From: Ostrinia nubilalis
Taxonomy: Eukaryota > Arthropoda > Insecta > Lepidoptera > Crambidae
Direction of reading: 5' to 3'
DNA length: 64,000 nt
Assembly (NCBI RefSeq): GCF_963855985.1
Contig: NC_087092.1
Location: 14,260,001 to 14,324,000, forward strand
Within the stretch, counting starts at the first letter, position 1. Each line of letters begins with the position of its first letter. Of the stretch, positions 1 through 14,600 are shown piece by piece. A program made the position numbers and the translations under genes. The notes under the pieces are model-generated. The model was not told the DNA's origin, ran no database searches, and saw nothing but the letters and a program-made list of their open reading frames with translations.

Positions 1-3000
1 CTTTCTCCTAACTTTCGTTCGACCAAAAACGCAAGTGCAAAAAACGTGCTAAAAAGCGCTTTTGTAAAACGTGTAAAAAGTTGTAATCTGTGTCGCGTCG
101 GCGGCAGGCTTATCCCGCACTCGAACTACCTGCGTCTGCGCACCCACTTCAGACTAAAGGGTTACTGTTTTACTTCTGTTTAATGTACGCTTTTTATGAC
201 ACTTATGGGACGTAAAGTTCCAATATAAATAAATAAGACTGCCAGTAAAAATGCGGTTTTAATAACAAATAATTTGTATTTATAGTTTTAATTGTATCTT
301 TATCATGCTATGCAGCTGTAATAACTATTTATTTAACATAGAGCTAGGTAATAATAAATTACTTGCTTCAACCATTGTTCACAGTTCTTAAGTGCCAAAA
401 AATTCAAAATTGAATGTAAACATTTTTGATTTGATTTAATTTGATTTGATTTTGATTAGACGAACAGATATATTGTATGTGGATACAAATGCTAATGTTT
501 CAAGTAAAGCACAAAGTGTGCACAAAGTTTCAAATAAACTAAAATTATGCCCTACAATCCAAAACGATTACTCATCATCATCTCCACAATTATGTTGTTC
601 AAACAAAACAAACCACTTGCGAAACCATAAAACCCTAACCCGTAACACAATACCAAAAATATCTTTCACACAAACATAATGGCGTACTAAAAAGCGACAT
701 TCAGCAGCTCCGCAAACACGTGACGCGGTGACACTCGTCTGTGGAGCGGAGAGCTTGTCTAGACGAGCTTTTTGCTGAAAGCTACAAGAGATGCGCGCCG
801 ATCCAAAAAAACATAGGAACTGTTCAATGATAAGTTTCGAAATACCAAAACAATGACGCTCTGTTAGTGGTAAATTAAGGAAAAGTAGTATTGCTGATTA
901 ATTTTGATCGATTTTATCATCACGATTATAACAGTCACTATTGTAAGTATTGTAACCCAGTAAATCAAACATAGTGAAGGTTTAAATTAGAAATTAGTAA
1001 GACAATCAGAAAAATTAACCCCTATTCTTATATCTAAGACTGAACCGACCGATGACCGACCGAAGCAGTGGTAGGGTTAATATTGGGACGTGTAAAAGCG
1101 CTTTTTAAAAGCCTATTTGCAAAAATAAATGAATTTTATGAATTTTTAATTTTACTTCTCGTTTTCTTTTTTTTTTCTGTTTGATCATAGGACCATAATA
1201 TCAATCTAGTTATTTTTAGTCCTAGTGAAAAAGTTAGATAAGTATGGGTATTTTTTTAAAATATAAAGAAAAAACATACAAATCTAAATATGTATTTAAA
1301 AGCGCTCGCAAGCTCTCCCTTCGCTTGTCCTAGCGAAGCATGAAATGAACATTGCGACTGTCCAAATGAAAAACTACATTTCTTGTATTTTCATAGAGGT
1401 AGTTTATTTTACACTTCTACGCTTGTTTCGTTCTCTGCATAAAGGGACTGGCGCCAGGCCTATATTGTTCCTATTTAACTAATTAAACTCTTAACGGTTA
1501 AGTAAGTTGAAAGCTAATTATCTCGGAATTAGTCCGAATACAAAGATTTAAGACGAGGCTCCACTTATTGGCTTATAATTGCTTATCCGGATGATTAGAA
1601 TTCTTGTGTGATAAGATTTAAATCTGATCATCCAACTAAAGTAAATTATTGAATGAATGTTTATGTTGGTTGATTTTATCTTGTATTGATCGTGGTGTTT
1701 CACTTGAAATCTGCCTGTCTTAGGTGGTATTTAATCGAGGACCTTTCGTTTCCCACTGCTTTTAAAACGCCCGTACATATAATGTTGCAAAATTAAAAAC
1801 AATTGCTTAATACTAATTCCGCGTAATTTCCAGAAAGCAACGTTTTAACATAGTAAAAGTTGACAACACCGAATTTTTACCACACAAATCTTAGATTCGA
1901 AATCAACGATTCGTGTGCGTGGGAATAGGCATTGTTCGGGCCACTTTTTATTTCTCATAAACATAGATTCCCAAGAGATATAATTCCGATCGAATAAAGT
2001 GGTCGGCTAGTTCCCGATGTGCGTATGACATAGACAGCCTGACAGTCGGACAATGTAAAGACGATGTAAAGGCATCACCGCGTTCGGAAGCTCGTCCATC
2101 AAGCTGATGCATCCTCAATCAAATTCGATTGAAGGTTAGATTAGGACCATTCGTGACCTCATTTGTTTTTGTGCGATCATTTTAACAAAAGCTGCAGGTG
2201 TGTGCAGAAGCTGAGCTTTTCACACTGTCTGTTAATTTATAAACGACAAACTCGTTGTACATGTTCACAATCGGTTGGACTTTTCCTGTTGAACTCTGCT
2301 TTATGCAGGATTTACTTATTAAAATTACGATAACTTATAAGTGCGATTCTTTAATCTGTGTCTGTGCTGTTAGTTTTTAAAAATAAATATAGCTATAAAG
2401 ATAATAAATACTCGTATATTTTTAAATGTCTGTGACTCAATTTTTATATTACCAGCTTACATTTTCATACAAAAAAGAAAGTAGGTAAATTGATTTATTT
2501 TTTTCTATCTGCTAAATAGTTTCTGATTATGATAATAATAATAATGCAAATAAATAAGTAATTTTCGCCTAAATAACCACATTTTAAACAAAAATATTAA
2601 GTGAAATTGGATCTTCAACTTTTTCCATACAAAAGAGTTCAACGAGTTAACCAATTAAATAATTTATTTTTTCATTTTTAATTATGCTATTTTAGATTTT
2701 GATTGTATCTCTGTAATTAGTAGAATGCAGCATAGCCAGCGTGACAAAGATCATGTTTGATAAGGAAGGGTACAAAACGCCTCCGCAAAACACCCCGTCC
2801 CTTGATGTCAAAGTCAACCGAACACGACGATTGTCCGCTTGATAACATGCATGTGTTTTTATAATAGTTTACATGTGTTTAACGTCTTTAAAGTATACCT
2901 GGTAAACGTTTTTTTTAATGCAGATATTTTGAAGATTGGTGTATTTGTTTTAGATCGGAATGGGCCCAGCAATAAAGGCATTTTTACAAAGCTACGAGTG

Positions 3001-5128
3001 CGGGATGAGCGAAAAATTGTGCAGTATGAGACCCTGGTATGTAGCAATGTAGACTGGTTTGTGTCTTGTACAAATATCACACGCCTCATAGTCCCGCTGT
3101 ATCTCAAAGGAAACATAAAATGCTATTACGTGAAGTTGGGATATCTTGTAACCGAGCCCTTAGATAACACAAAGCGACTTCTCACTTACAAATCGACAAA
3201 GACATTCCCTAATCCTTTCACTGTAATTGCCTTTTATTTTGAGAGCGTCCTCTAATCCGTTTCTTAATTAGAGGAGATATTCCCGAAAATACGGGGGTAA
3301 GTTAAAAAATTGGACAAAAGGGGTGAAAAAGGTTGAATAGGCTTTTTATGTAGGTGTATAATCTGAAGTGCACAACAATCGATGGGATACGGCTCCGTGC
3401 GAATATCGGCGTTGCCGGTAGCTGTTGTAAGGCTGGGTGCACACAGTCGCTGCCCGCTGCGCCCGCGCGGCCCAAAGTGCATCGATGCGTGCGCAGCTTT
3501 TTTGCCGCCCGTCATAATAAACCCATGCTACTTTTGTAACATGTCTGATAGCCATAAACGTAGTTTGTTGTGATAGATAAACGATATGTCGTCACAGGTG
3601 TACTGCTTTGAATCATTAAAATAGCTGCTTACTCTGATATGAATTAATGTAATCGTATGTGGCATAATGTTACGAACTGTAACAGATATCTATTATGAAT
3701 AATTATAAATAAGATTCCAACAAAGCATCTGTTGTGCTTAATTTGATTACCATGTAAGTAAGTGAGATAACCACTCAGAAATAGAGGAAAAAATGGTAAT
3801 TAATAGTGCACACACGTATGACCGTATAAAAGAACTCGTGGATAAAAAGGAGAGAATAAACTTGAAGCGTCATTTTTATGACTTTCTGTGTGCTTTCCGT
3901 CGCTACGGCCGCGTTTCTACAAACAAGGAGATGCAGGTACCTACGGCGTGGACATAAAGCCTAGACCAGGCTATCACTCACGAGGCGTCAACCGCCTTGT
4001 CCAAACACACCAGAGTATAAAGGAGTACAGTTACTTGCCGCGTCGCAGCCTTCACACAATGCCTTTCAGCGTATTTGTTCCAGTGACGAAATACTTATAG
4101 ACGCCTTTGTGCTCCGAGACTCCTGCGGCGCATATTAAACAACGCCGCCCGCGTTGTGATCTCAACCTTATATCGGCTTCTTTAAAGTTCAACTCACGAT
4201 TCAAATCAAACTCGTAACTATATTTTTTAAGTTAAACCAGCACAAAGCAAGAGACTGTTAGCGTTAATTGAACTGTAAGCTCAACACTATAAGACGCAAA
4301 GTCGAGGGAACGGTACTCTTTAATTTTCGTGGGGAAGTCGTTGTTTGGGAGGCGTTTCCATCGAAAGTATGTAGGTAGTATTCAACATAGTCACGACTGG
4401 CTTGACTTTAAATTGAAGACTATTCATAATGCATTTATAATATCTATTAGCTGTATACATAGTTGCTTTGTTGGTTGTTTAATATCTGGAACGAATTTAC
4501 AAAGCTAACGTTTCAATAAGAAAGTAGCTGCTACTACTAAATTGGCATTTGTCTTAGTTTCCAAGATAAAGTTTTGTGGTAAAAATGGCTTGTACAATCA
4601 AGAAACTATGTGAAAGTGATTTTGGCAACAATGTTCACCGATAGCTGCGTGAGTCACATTTTTGAGAACGTCGATAATTACACCGTGCGATAATCCGTAA
4701 TTACACGCCGCATTCCGGCATACCATAGCTGCAAATCATAGCCGCTCGTGCTTGGCTGATATGTTAGATGTGCGAGGCCCCGTTCTTGTATTGGCATGTG
4801 ATGATTTCAAAATGTTACTTGTTAAGATATTACATCAGCTATACTAAAACAAATTGGAATATGGCTGCGTTTATGACGTTTATTGCCTTGTTTGCCTTTT
4901 CGTAATGTCAGTAAACGTATAGTCTTTTTTATGGTAAAGCTTCGACCACACGAGTAGCGAATTCCATAAGTTTTCTGAATAACCCTTCACAAACCAATTG
5001 ACTCTACATTACCTACATATTCTCTAACTTTTAATTAAACCCTGAACTAAAGCTTCCCTTTCTCAATTAGATTCAGTCAAACATATAACTTATGTTTCAA
5101 CAATTCCAATAGTACACATCTAGTCTAA
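1..5128. other. Left part: presumed T-box downstream intron
   Basis: Lies beyond the T-box exon 3 donor. It contains the family A remnant (1042-1150), AT-rich unique sequence, and a moderately GC-rich block at 3380-3500. I looked for the next T-box exon (the SMHKYQP region) on the minus strand and did not find it. No supportable gene. Confidence 0.5.
1042..1150 (-). repeat. Dispersed repeat (family A), reverse copy
   Basis: Reverse complement of the block at about 33210-33300 (AGCAGTGGTAGGGTTAATAT, then CTTTTTAAAAGCCTATTTGC). Confidence 0.55.
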
Positions 5129-5336
5129 TCTATACTTACTAATATTATAAAGAGGTAAAGTTTGTGTGTCTGTTTAATTGTTAAATTGTAAGAGGTAATC
5201 TCGGGATCTACTGAACCGATTTTAAAAATTCTTTCACCAATAGAAAGCCACATTTTTCTGAGTGCCATAGGTTATTATGTATAAGAAACCGAAAAAAAAA
5301 AATTCCACGCGGGCGAAGCCGCGGGCGGAAAGCTAG
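5129..5336 (+). mobile_element. Lep1-type non-autonomous Helitron
   Basis: Starts TCTATACTTACTAATATTAT and ends with a GC hairpin (GCGGGCGAAGCCGCGGGC) followed by GGAAAGCTAG and a host T, as Helitrons do. It has no coding capacity. Its end is 19 bp beyond the T-box exon 3 donor. Confidence 0.8.
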
Positions 5337-5355
5337 TATTAAATAAGATACTTAC

Positions 5356-5623
5356 ATGACCCTGCGCATCCATAGTATTGTTCGTCAGCTTCAGTTTGCT
5401 GAACGAGACTGGGTTGGCAGTCCAATGGTGTCCAGGGGCGGGCGAGTCGGGGTGCAGCATTAGTCTCCTGGGCGACTGGGGCTCGGCGCCACCGGCGGCC
5501 GCCCAGGCACCTCCCGCCCACCGCCAGCGGCGGCGCCCTACGAGGGAAAGCTCGAGGAGCACGCAGTACTCTTCACGAGGGTCCAGACCTCCGAGAGACA
5601 CGCGCAGGGATGGGAACATGCGC
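5356..5623 (-). CDS. T-box gene exon 3 (central T-box domain)
   Basis: Encodes [16 protein letters not shown], then [12 protein letters not shown] and [20 protein letters not shown], the central part of a T-box. The acceptor is CTTTCCAG and the donor GTAAGT, and the exon ends in phase 0. It is much more GC-rich than the surrounding intron. A Helitron 3' end (5336) lies only 19 bp past the donor. No matching next exon was found between 1 and 5355. Confidence 0.93.
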
Positions 5624-8600
5624 CTGGAAAGATAAGTTACATTATGGACTTTGCTGGAAGGTGTACTTACTTAAAAATGGGTTCAAAGTTTTCAGTGCTC
5701 ATAACCTCGACAGAAGCAGCACAGCTCACATTTATTTATTTAAACTTTATTGCATTAACATGATATAGTACAAAAGTCGAACCTAATGCCATATGGCATT
5801 CTCATCAGTCATTTTTACTAAACAGAAATTAGAGTGGGCAGGCATTATATTGTCTTGCTTGAAGCAGTGGTAGAGTTCCGTTGCATAAAAACTTAACATT
5901 TGACAAATAAATAAAGTATAAAATATTTTTATGTTCGAATAATTTTTTGGTGACTGATGGTAAATTGTTTAGCTTTCCTTTTAAAAACCAACCGTTACGT
6001 TTGAAACGTTAACGACAAAATAATAGCCCGCAAATTATATTTATTTGTCGCGTAATAAAATTCTAAAATATCAAGTTAAACCAACAGAACTGTTGCACAA
6101 ATAACCTGTTATTACACGAAGATTACACCGTAACAGTAATATAAAATTAAGTGTAGGTTGTAAATTAAATTAAGGATCTCTTTTTGTGGCTACAAAAAAG
6201 TCGTTCCGATACAAAGTGCATTTGTTTGTAATCTAACATGGGTTTTTTGATGAAAAAGGACAAATCCCTTCAAACAAAGAAGGCGATAATAAAATTACAG
6301 CTACCAACGTGTGATGTCCCCGCGGAGGGACAATAGAATGGCTTTTGATAAAGTTAATTTTATGTCCGTATTCGGGAGCGTTTAGAAGCTAAAATGGTGT
6401 CTTGTACCTCGGTGGTATCACAGTAAAAATAGATGAAGCAGGTTGAGACTAAGTATGCAAATTGTTAACTTGACGTAACACAAAAAGAGATCGTTAAGAA
6501 ACACACAATAAATTAAATTGATATATTCCTCAAACAATTTAGACAAATCCAAAATTACTGATTTAATATTGCCATAAGTAATAACTAATTAATTCTCCTG
6601 AATACGGAAAACACATATTACTGCCAGATCTATTGGATAATTCAATTGAAGAGGAAGAGTGACTTCTGCTTTCAACAACATTGTAGTGTCCACCAACAAT
6701 CCTAAATTTTATCGAGATTGTAAAAACGGGTGATAGGAGTAAAAGTGTTACCGAACGAGAGGCTTTTGGCACCCGCGGCCCCCGATAGCCTTACGATACA
6801 AGTGGCGCCACCTTATCACCAGGGTGGCCACCGTAGTAGACCACTGCCCACCTCATAAATACCGATCGTTCCAATCTTTTAACTTGGGAACCAACATGGA
6901 GTCGGGAATTTCGAAAACGAATTCCGGATTTACCGACATTCACATTAAAGTTTTGGCACACTGTTATAAAATTAATGCAAAGAACTGAACCACTTACGCA
7001 CTCGCTTTTTACTTACGAAGTTACTGCTACCTACTTAACATTATTTAGTAATTACTTCACACTGTATTTTGGGCTCGTTATTTTGCATATTAATGTGTAT
7101 TTTGCCTTGAACAGCATGGTATTTGATTACTAAGTCGGCAAGTGAGGAAATTTCCAACTATGGACTTGATTTATTTCTATACTAGCTTTCTGCCCGCGGC
7201 TTCGCCCGCGTGGAATTTTGTCTGTCACAGAAAAACTTTATCGCGCGCGTCCCTGTTTCAAAAACCGGGATAAAAACTATCCTATGTCCATTCCCGGGAC
7301 TCAAACTATGTCCCTGCCAAATTTCATCGAAATCGGTTGCGAGGTTTAAGCGGGAAAGCGTAACAGACAGACAGACAGACAGAGTTACTTTCGCATTTAT
7401 AATATTAGTTGGAATTATGTGTGGTGATGCACTATCCCAGAGTATCCTACTAATATTATAAATGCGAGAATTTGGATGTCTGGATTTTTGTTACTCATTT
7501 TCATTTTCAAGCACAAACTACTGAACGGATTTTGATGAAACTTTACAGTATCATTGTTTATAACCCAGAATAACATACAGGCTACAATTTATGACGATTT
7601 GTGACAAACGAAATTTCACGCTGGTGAAGCCGCGGGCAAAAGCTAGTTTATGTAATAAACTATTGTTTCTATATTAATGTAGAGCTTTTAACACTTGTTT
7701 TATTTTACGTTGTATATTTGTAAGTTTTAAATTAAAGTTTTCTACAGCTAGAGACCTGCTTTGCTACGATTTTTAGTCACAACATACCAGGCGATAGCAG
7801 CGGCGCGTCCGATCCGTCATACGCGCCTATCAGTGCGCGGGCGCAGAGTCTTAATGCGCCCGCTGATAACGCGCATCGGCTCAATTAACAACCAGCTAAA
7901 TTAGCCCCATTTAAACTTTACGATGCCGGCTACTGCCTTACGTGAGATCTGAGGTAGCGACAGCAGAATAAGCACTTTTTGCATCAATAAAATTAAAATA
8001 CTTTTTTCTTAATTACCCTTTCAGCAAGTTAAGGTTTAATGGACTATGTTCAATTATGTTTGTAGCCCATAAAATACCTAAAGTAAAGTCAATACAGTAA
8101 AATTGTTCGCTATTTTGTTAGATAATATTGAGTAATTAATTTGGTAAAACTGCAGAACATATTAGCTAATTAACCATGTTACGAGTAGTTGCAAGGAATA
8201 TTTGAACTTTCAAAGCCGTCATATCCTCAGCTGAGACAGGAAGTATATTTAGCAGACCCTTTTCGAAGAAAAACGCTTATAAAAGTGTGCAAACGTTCAA
8301 GTATTTTTTATCGGATGTTTACGAATAGTTTTGCCCGATGTGACAGGCTTACAAGAAGATCCTGTCCCCGTACATCGACAGCAATGTTTACGGATTGTCA
8401 GAGTAGAGGGCAAACACATCGGCAAACACAGATGTGTGCTTTCAATACTTTCACGACATCTTCTCGTGTTGACTGTACATTGACAAATCCGTCCACTCGG
8501 CTACCGTTGGAGACGGCTCTTATCACGCCGCGTCCACTTATCGGCCCGTTTGAGAGCCGCGCGCCGACAAAGAGGTGACGATACTCGCGCAGCCGCGCAA

Positions 8601-11600
8601 TATATGCGAAACCGCCCGCCACCGGTCCATTATCTAAATTACACTATCCCCAACTGATTTAGTAAATTTTATTCAATCATAAAACCTCCGAATCTTTTTA
8701 ACGGAATCGAAACGAGCATCGTAAACCCGGCTCCATAAAAGGTCTCCTGAGACAACTGAGCCTAGCTTTGGGCACACAATGGGACCACCAGAATCGCGGT
8801 GGATAAACTTTAGAGTGGGTCGTAAATCGGTAACAACTCGCCAATTGCCGCACGGAGGCGCTAACTGCTCGGAAAGAAACCGCCACATCCGCCCTGACAT
8901 CCGCACTCGAATTTTTGATACGGCGAGTTCGCGTTTTTGTGCGGGACGCGGCCCGTGTGAACTCACCAGTGCATTAGCTAATTGTGAAATATGTGTAAAT
9001 TAGCTGTCCCAAACTAATTAATACAATTTAATCAATAATTAAGACCATTAACGTAAATGAGTGAAAGTTTTGAGCCATTAATAGTTTGAACATAGCTTCT
9101 AACTTTCTTCTAATGACTCGATTTTACACTGTTTACTCGAAGTTTAGGGACAACAAATTCGAGTGTTACTCGTCACGGTTTAATGTGTGTCGAGTGCGGC
9201 ACTAACCTACCCCTCGGTTATCTTTACTGCTAATTCATGGCCTTTTTATCGGTTTGAAGTTCAATGTTGGGGCTGCGGGACAGTGCGGCCGTTGTTCCTG
9301 CATCTGTTGCAGGCTTCTACCAGTGGGGCAGTAACTGGTTGTGTAAACACTGTAATCCCGAGGTCGAGTGAGCTGCTCATTAGCGCTCACACGAGAGGTC
9401 CGGCCAGTTTTTTCATCTCCCAGATGTGGGCCTGGGTAAACACTCGCGCTCTATTGTCCGGGAGGGTAAAAAATCGGACACCTGGAAGTGTCAAAATGTT
9501 CACTCCGGCTGTGAGAGCGGGCCGTGAGAATCGCACTGTTGCGTCACTGTGGATCATTATTTTTTACAACAGGAGTATGTTTTATAAACATAAATAATAA
9601 AGGCACTTGAAGAAAATAAAGTCGATGATACAGTAAAAAGCTTTATCAATAAACAATCAATTATCTTGACTCGCCCTACATGCCGATACGGTGGCTTGCA
9701 CGAACAGTAATAATTATTACGACATAATTATTTCTTTGAGCATAATGCTCACAATATCATCACGAATAAGTAACTATGGCAAATAACTATGAGGTTTTAC
9801 GATATCGTAACGAGCTCGGAGCAATTGATGTGCGTTTTTATAACACGACTCTTGGAGCAAATGAGGACTTAGCATGCGATTGTCGTAACTATAGTGATCT
9901 TGGTTCTAGAACGCACGCGCTGCATTTGTTTGGCTACTTTTTCTCTCGCTCCCACTCACGTAAATGTCTTATTTTCTAGCTATTATGGTGTTGCCCATAG
10001 AAGAGTTGCCCATGACATTATTGCGCAAGCACAAATTGATCCAGTCGACACATCATTGTTCCTCTTAAGTGGGCTGTTAAGATGTGTGCGTGAATCAGCA
10101 ACTATGAGTGTGTCACTGTGGTACATATTACTTAAGGGCGGGACTGGTCTATGAACACGAGCGATAGAGAACAAATAGATGTACTACAAACCAAGAATAC
10201 GATACCGATGTAGGTATTTCCTTTCATCATAATCAAATGTTATATTTTAATCTACTAAGAACATAGTCAAAATGTTCTATCAAATATTTAAAAAATATGA
10301 TGAGAAAAAGTCTATTAAATATTTCCTAACCACACATAGGGATTAACAAAAACCGAGCACTCCATATGCTCGCCCCCGCACACTAAACAAACAGCACTCA
10401 TAAAGAAATATGTTTGTAACAAAACAAATAAACCAATTTGGTCGCCACAAAAAACTGGGATCGTCTCGAGATGCTACACGTATTAGCATATTGATGGCAC
10501 CGTCTATCTGTCGCCCTTTGTTTAAAATCAGCGACAGACCTTCAATCATAACGATTGCAGTAAAAAATGTGATCTTGCGACGTTTTTGCCCACCGACTGC
10601 AGGTGGCAAAAAGCAAAAAAACACATAAACTTGGGATTCACCAGTTAAGAAAGGTGCAAATAAAAAATAAACTGAACTGACCTTCATCAGCTATCAAGAT
10701 TTATTACAACTTTGTTTTTATTGGCACTGATCTATTTTGATGACGAAAAAACTTAAACGTAACCCGACTCTACATAACATTTGTACCAATTACCTTTCAA
10801 GCTTATTTTTAATCTGCTTCTGTGACTATGACCTATAGGTAAGAGTAGGTATTTAAGATCCAAATACAATTTTAGTTCTGCCAAATAAAAAGGAAAGGTT
10901 ATAAAGCATAATTAGGCAATGATGCTCATTGTAATTGCATATCCTTTATCGGCGGGTAGTACCTAGATGTTCCTAATTTATTCACTTGTCTTTTGTCACT
11001 TGTCAATTAGCGATAAATCAGCAAAGGTACCGACTGTTACGCAATAGGGCGGCGGGGGACAGCGACAAAGCACGCCCGCGGCGCGCGCACCTGCGCGACA
11101 TGTTTATGCGCGCGCTACGATCCGCGCCGAATTTACAGCGGCCCCGGTGCCGTGCGGAAATTGGAAATTTTTAATCACCCAGTCGGCGCCTTTGCCAATG
11201 AACCAATTGCTGAAACAACCAGAAGTCACCGCTCGATTAAAAATCAAACTTATTGCCCAACCGGTCCCAATAATTAATGATTTATTTAGCACAGGTAATA
11301 TATGACGGTTAAAAAGCTTTTTTATTTCCTGCAAACGGTTAAGTTTGAGCAAGACGGTGTAGAGTAATTGAAAGTTAACGACGTATTTAGATAGTAACTG
11401 CGTTATTATTCAAAATTACCATAACGGTGCTCGATGTGGTATTATATTAATATCTAGCATGTTCTGTAATTTGAAAAGTGTCAAACATATTTTATGAAAA
11501 TGTAACGCCATGTTTCCTTTTAATTTAAACGCCTAAAACATCAAACCAACGATCCCGTTACATATTCGGAGACAATGATAACATCTCGTCAACCCGTGTC

Positions 11601-14600
11601 CAATTGTAAAATAATTTGCATGTGGACATGAAAAGGGCAATTTTATTTCGAAGCGCCGGCGCCGGGCGCGGTCTTAAATCGCGTGGCCGACAAACGCGCG
11701 GTAATCCGGTTGACAGTGCGTGCGATTGCGGCGCGAGCGGTGACCACGGTTCGGGGACGAGAGTATGCTTGTTAGGGACAACCAATAAAATGATGACGCA
11801 AGGGTACGAGTCTGAGATGTAATTTGGTTTAGAATATAAGGAAATTGTAGAGATACTTGTAGATAATTGTAGTGATAATTGTAGGAAGTACGAATAATTA
11901 AGAAATTGTAGAGACACTGAAAACATTTAACTAGTTATTTAATTTTTAGCGTTAAGAGTTGCATCTCAAACGAATTAGAAAATTATAAATAACTTGAAAA
12001 ATTGAACTGCCTAAGGCGGGAATTGAACCCACGACTTTCCGCTTGCCGAGCGACTGCTCTTCCAACTGAGCTACTTAGACACTGGATGAACCGTAACTGC
12101 TGGCCGTAACAGCGTATTACAACTGAAAATATTAATCTTAAGTTTTTAAGAAATTGTACCTTCGAAATTGTAGAGTTGGAAAACATCTGGAGAAATTGCT
12201 ATAGTGACTACTTACTTAATAAGGGGAGTTTATGTAATACTAAGTTTTTGTTACTGGTGGTAAGTAACTCTTTAAGGTTTCCAACGTATTTTCTATCTGG
12301 AAATGTAACATTATGTATATTGTATACTAAAGCCCGGCCGGTCTGTGAGTTAGCTTGGGGTCATTGGACAAAATTCTACGTGCTCACAGACCAGACTATA
12401 GCAATCCTAAGAAAACTCAAGAAATGTCATTTGCCTAAGACCTAACAAAAGACATGCACACTCTAGCGAGACCACCACCGACTATCCACCGTCTCATCTA
12501 AAAGCCTATTATGCGTTAACCACACAGAGAGCAACGATAATAGTAAATTATTTATTTTTCAGAATATGCTTACAAATTGGAGCTTAATTAGGTAATAGAC
12601 TTTCCTGAATGTTCGCTAGAACATTTACAATAGCTATAATTGTAAATGTAATGTTTTATACATAAGTGGATTAACTGATTGTGATTTGAAAATTATCTAA
12701 TAGAGCACTTTATTAACAACAACAAACCTTATGTTTCTGTGTGTAAAAAAAGTTGAGAGAATTTTAAACAGCATCATGTAGAATAAGTTACTCGTATAAG
12801 TATTTTTAGTAATTTTAAAGAAAAATCGACTAACTAAAATATTTAATTTGTGAACATGATTCCCAATAGGGACCTAAGAGGTCTGTAATGTTTTGGACCA
12901 CATAATTTTGTTATTAAGATTTTTTGGATGTATCTTACAGACATGTTGAGTTAAGATACGATCTAAAATAGTTATTGTTTTACAATCAAAATGATTCAGA
13001 GCTAAAACAAAAGTGCACCAAAATGTAGTAGGTATCGTTTTATTGCGCGGGGCGGGCAGGGATGCGCCCGCGCCGAGTCGGTGGCCGCTCGTTAGCTCCC
13101 GGCCCGCATAAATCACCGCTTTATGAGAACTCACAATTTTTTAACGCTGGAGTTAATGAAATGCGAGCGCAGTATGGGACCGGCTAGTGACATTAAAACA
13201 CCCGCAAGGACCGACGGTTTCTAATTATAATCCTGTCAAAGCTCCGATTTAAGCAAAGAATTGATGATCACCTGAAAAGCGGTGATTTTTATCTTGGATA
13301 GTAGCGATCGTGTAGATAGTAGCTGTTTAATTTTAATACATCATATTTTTATTTGTTCGGCGCCGTTACCTCGGCTAGACCCATAAAGCGACGGCTCAGC
13401 GATTCCCTTTGTATCTTTATGGTGTTCCCTGTTGACATGCCGTCATTTCATTATCATCTTTTGAATATTTATCGACGATATACCCACTCAAACCTAAACA
13501 AAGTTATGACCTTTAAATAACACTTTTCCAGTAGTCGGTTTCATTCATCATGTGAGAAGAACATACGCGAATGCCATTTGTAATAGCGAACTAACTACGA
13601 ACAAGCAACAATCAATCAAGCACAGGATCTCCGCTCCCGCTAGCGTGATGCCGCAGTACCTAGAAGCAGGGAGGGTGTCGTGGAGACAAATGGAGTCTTA
13701 CGATGAGGCAGGAGGGATCATGATCGCGTAGCATGACGCGTGAGTGAATGGCGCCAGTATTTTAGGAAGCTTTTCGAAGAAGCGCGATGGAGAGTACTGC
13801 GAATAAGAGTTGCGCGCACGCAGCGAGCTGACAAAGGCGCCGCCGCACGCGAGCCGCCCGATTCACAATTAAGCCAGTGTGTGTTAATTGATATTAATAC
13901 TGAATGTGTGGTTCAAGGAACAAAACTTCGGCGAATCTCATCCAGATTTCATAGCACGCTCATCTATGTTCCGCATTGGTTCCATTGCATATAGAAATAC
14001 ATACATAAAGTATACAAGATGCTATCAGCAAGAATAGATCTTTATCAAAGTATCCGCAGACAAAATGTCAGCCAATTCGATTGTCCTTGAGGTGAACATG
14101 TTTTAGCATGCAATTCGTATGAGGAAATTGATTGACAGCAAATAGAAACACGATTACGGCCTTTAATAAACGGTTCCGATACTAATGTTTTTTCTGACCT
14201 TGTAGGCTGTAATGTGTGTAAAGCATATTTGCTGTTACTTTGGTTTTGAAGCATTAGCAAAATAAACATTTTAACTACAGCAGATTTTCGCGTATCAATA
14301 AAATTTATATCGATTGCATGACAATATCATGATCAATATCTTGTGAGTCAAGTTCTGATTGTAAAAGCTTCTTTACATAAGTCTTTAAACCCCTTGAATC
14401 GATTTGAATTAGGAACTACGACATTATATTTTTGTATTTAGTTCCAGAATTATATCCGCTATTCGCTCCCTTCAGAGTCCTGCCAACAGAGAATCGCGCC
14501 AAGGCTGGCTTGTAATGTGTCGGGATCAAACGCGCCGCCATCAAGCGCGCAATTACTGGGCGTTGCGACACGACGCGCGACGTACTATTGACATTGAACC

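Noticed and set aside
2839..3255. 138-codon plus-strand open frame
   Set aside because: No recognisable domain or convincing splice signals, and unremarkable AT-rich composition; consistent with chance.
9187..9597. 136-codon plus-strand open frame in T-box intron 2
   Set aside because: No family resemblance and no supporting context; the residue pattern does not suggest a real protein.
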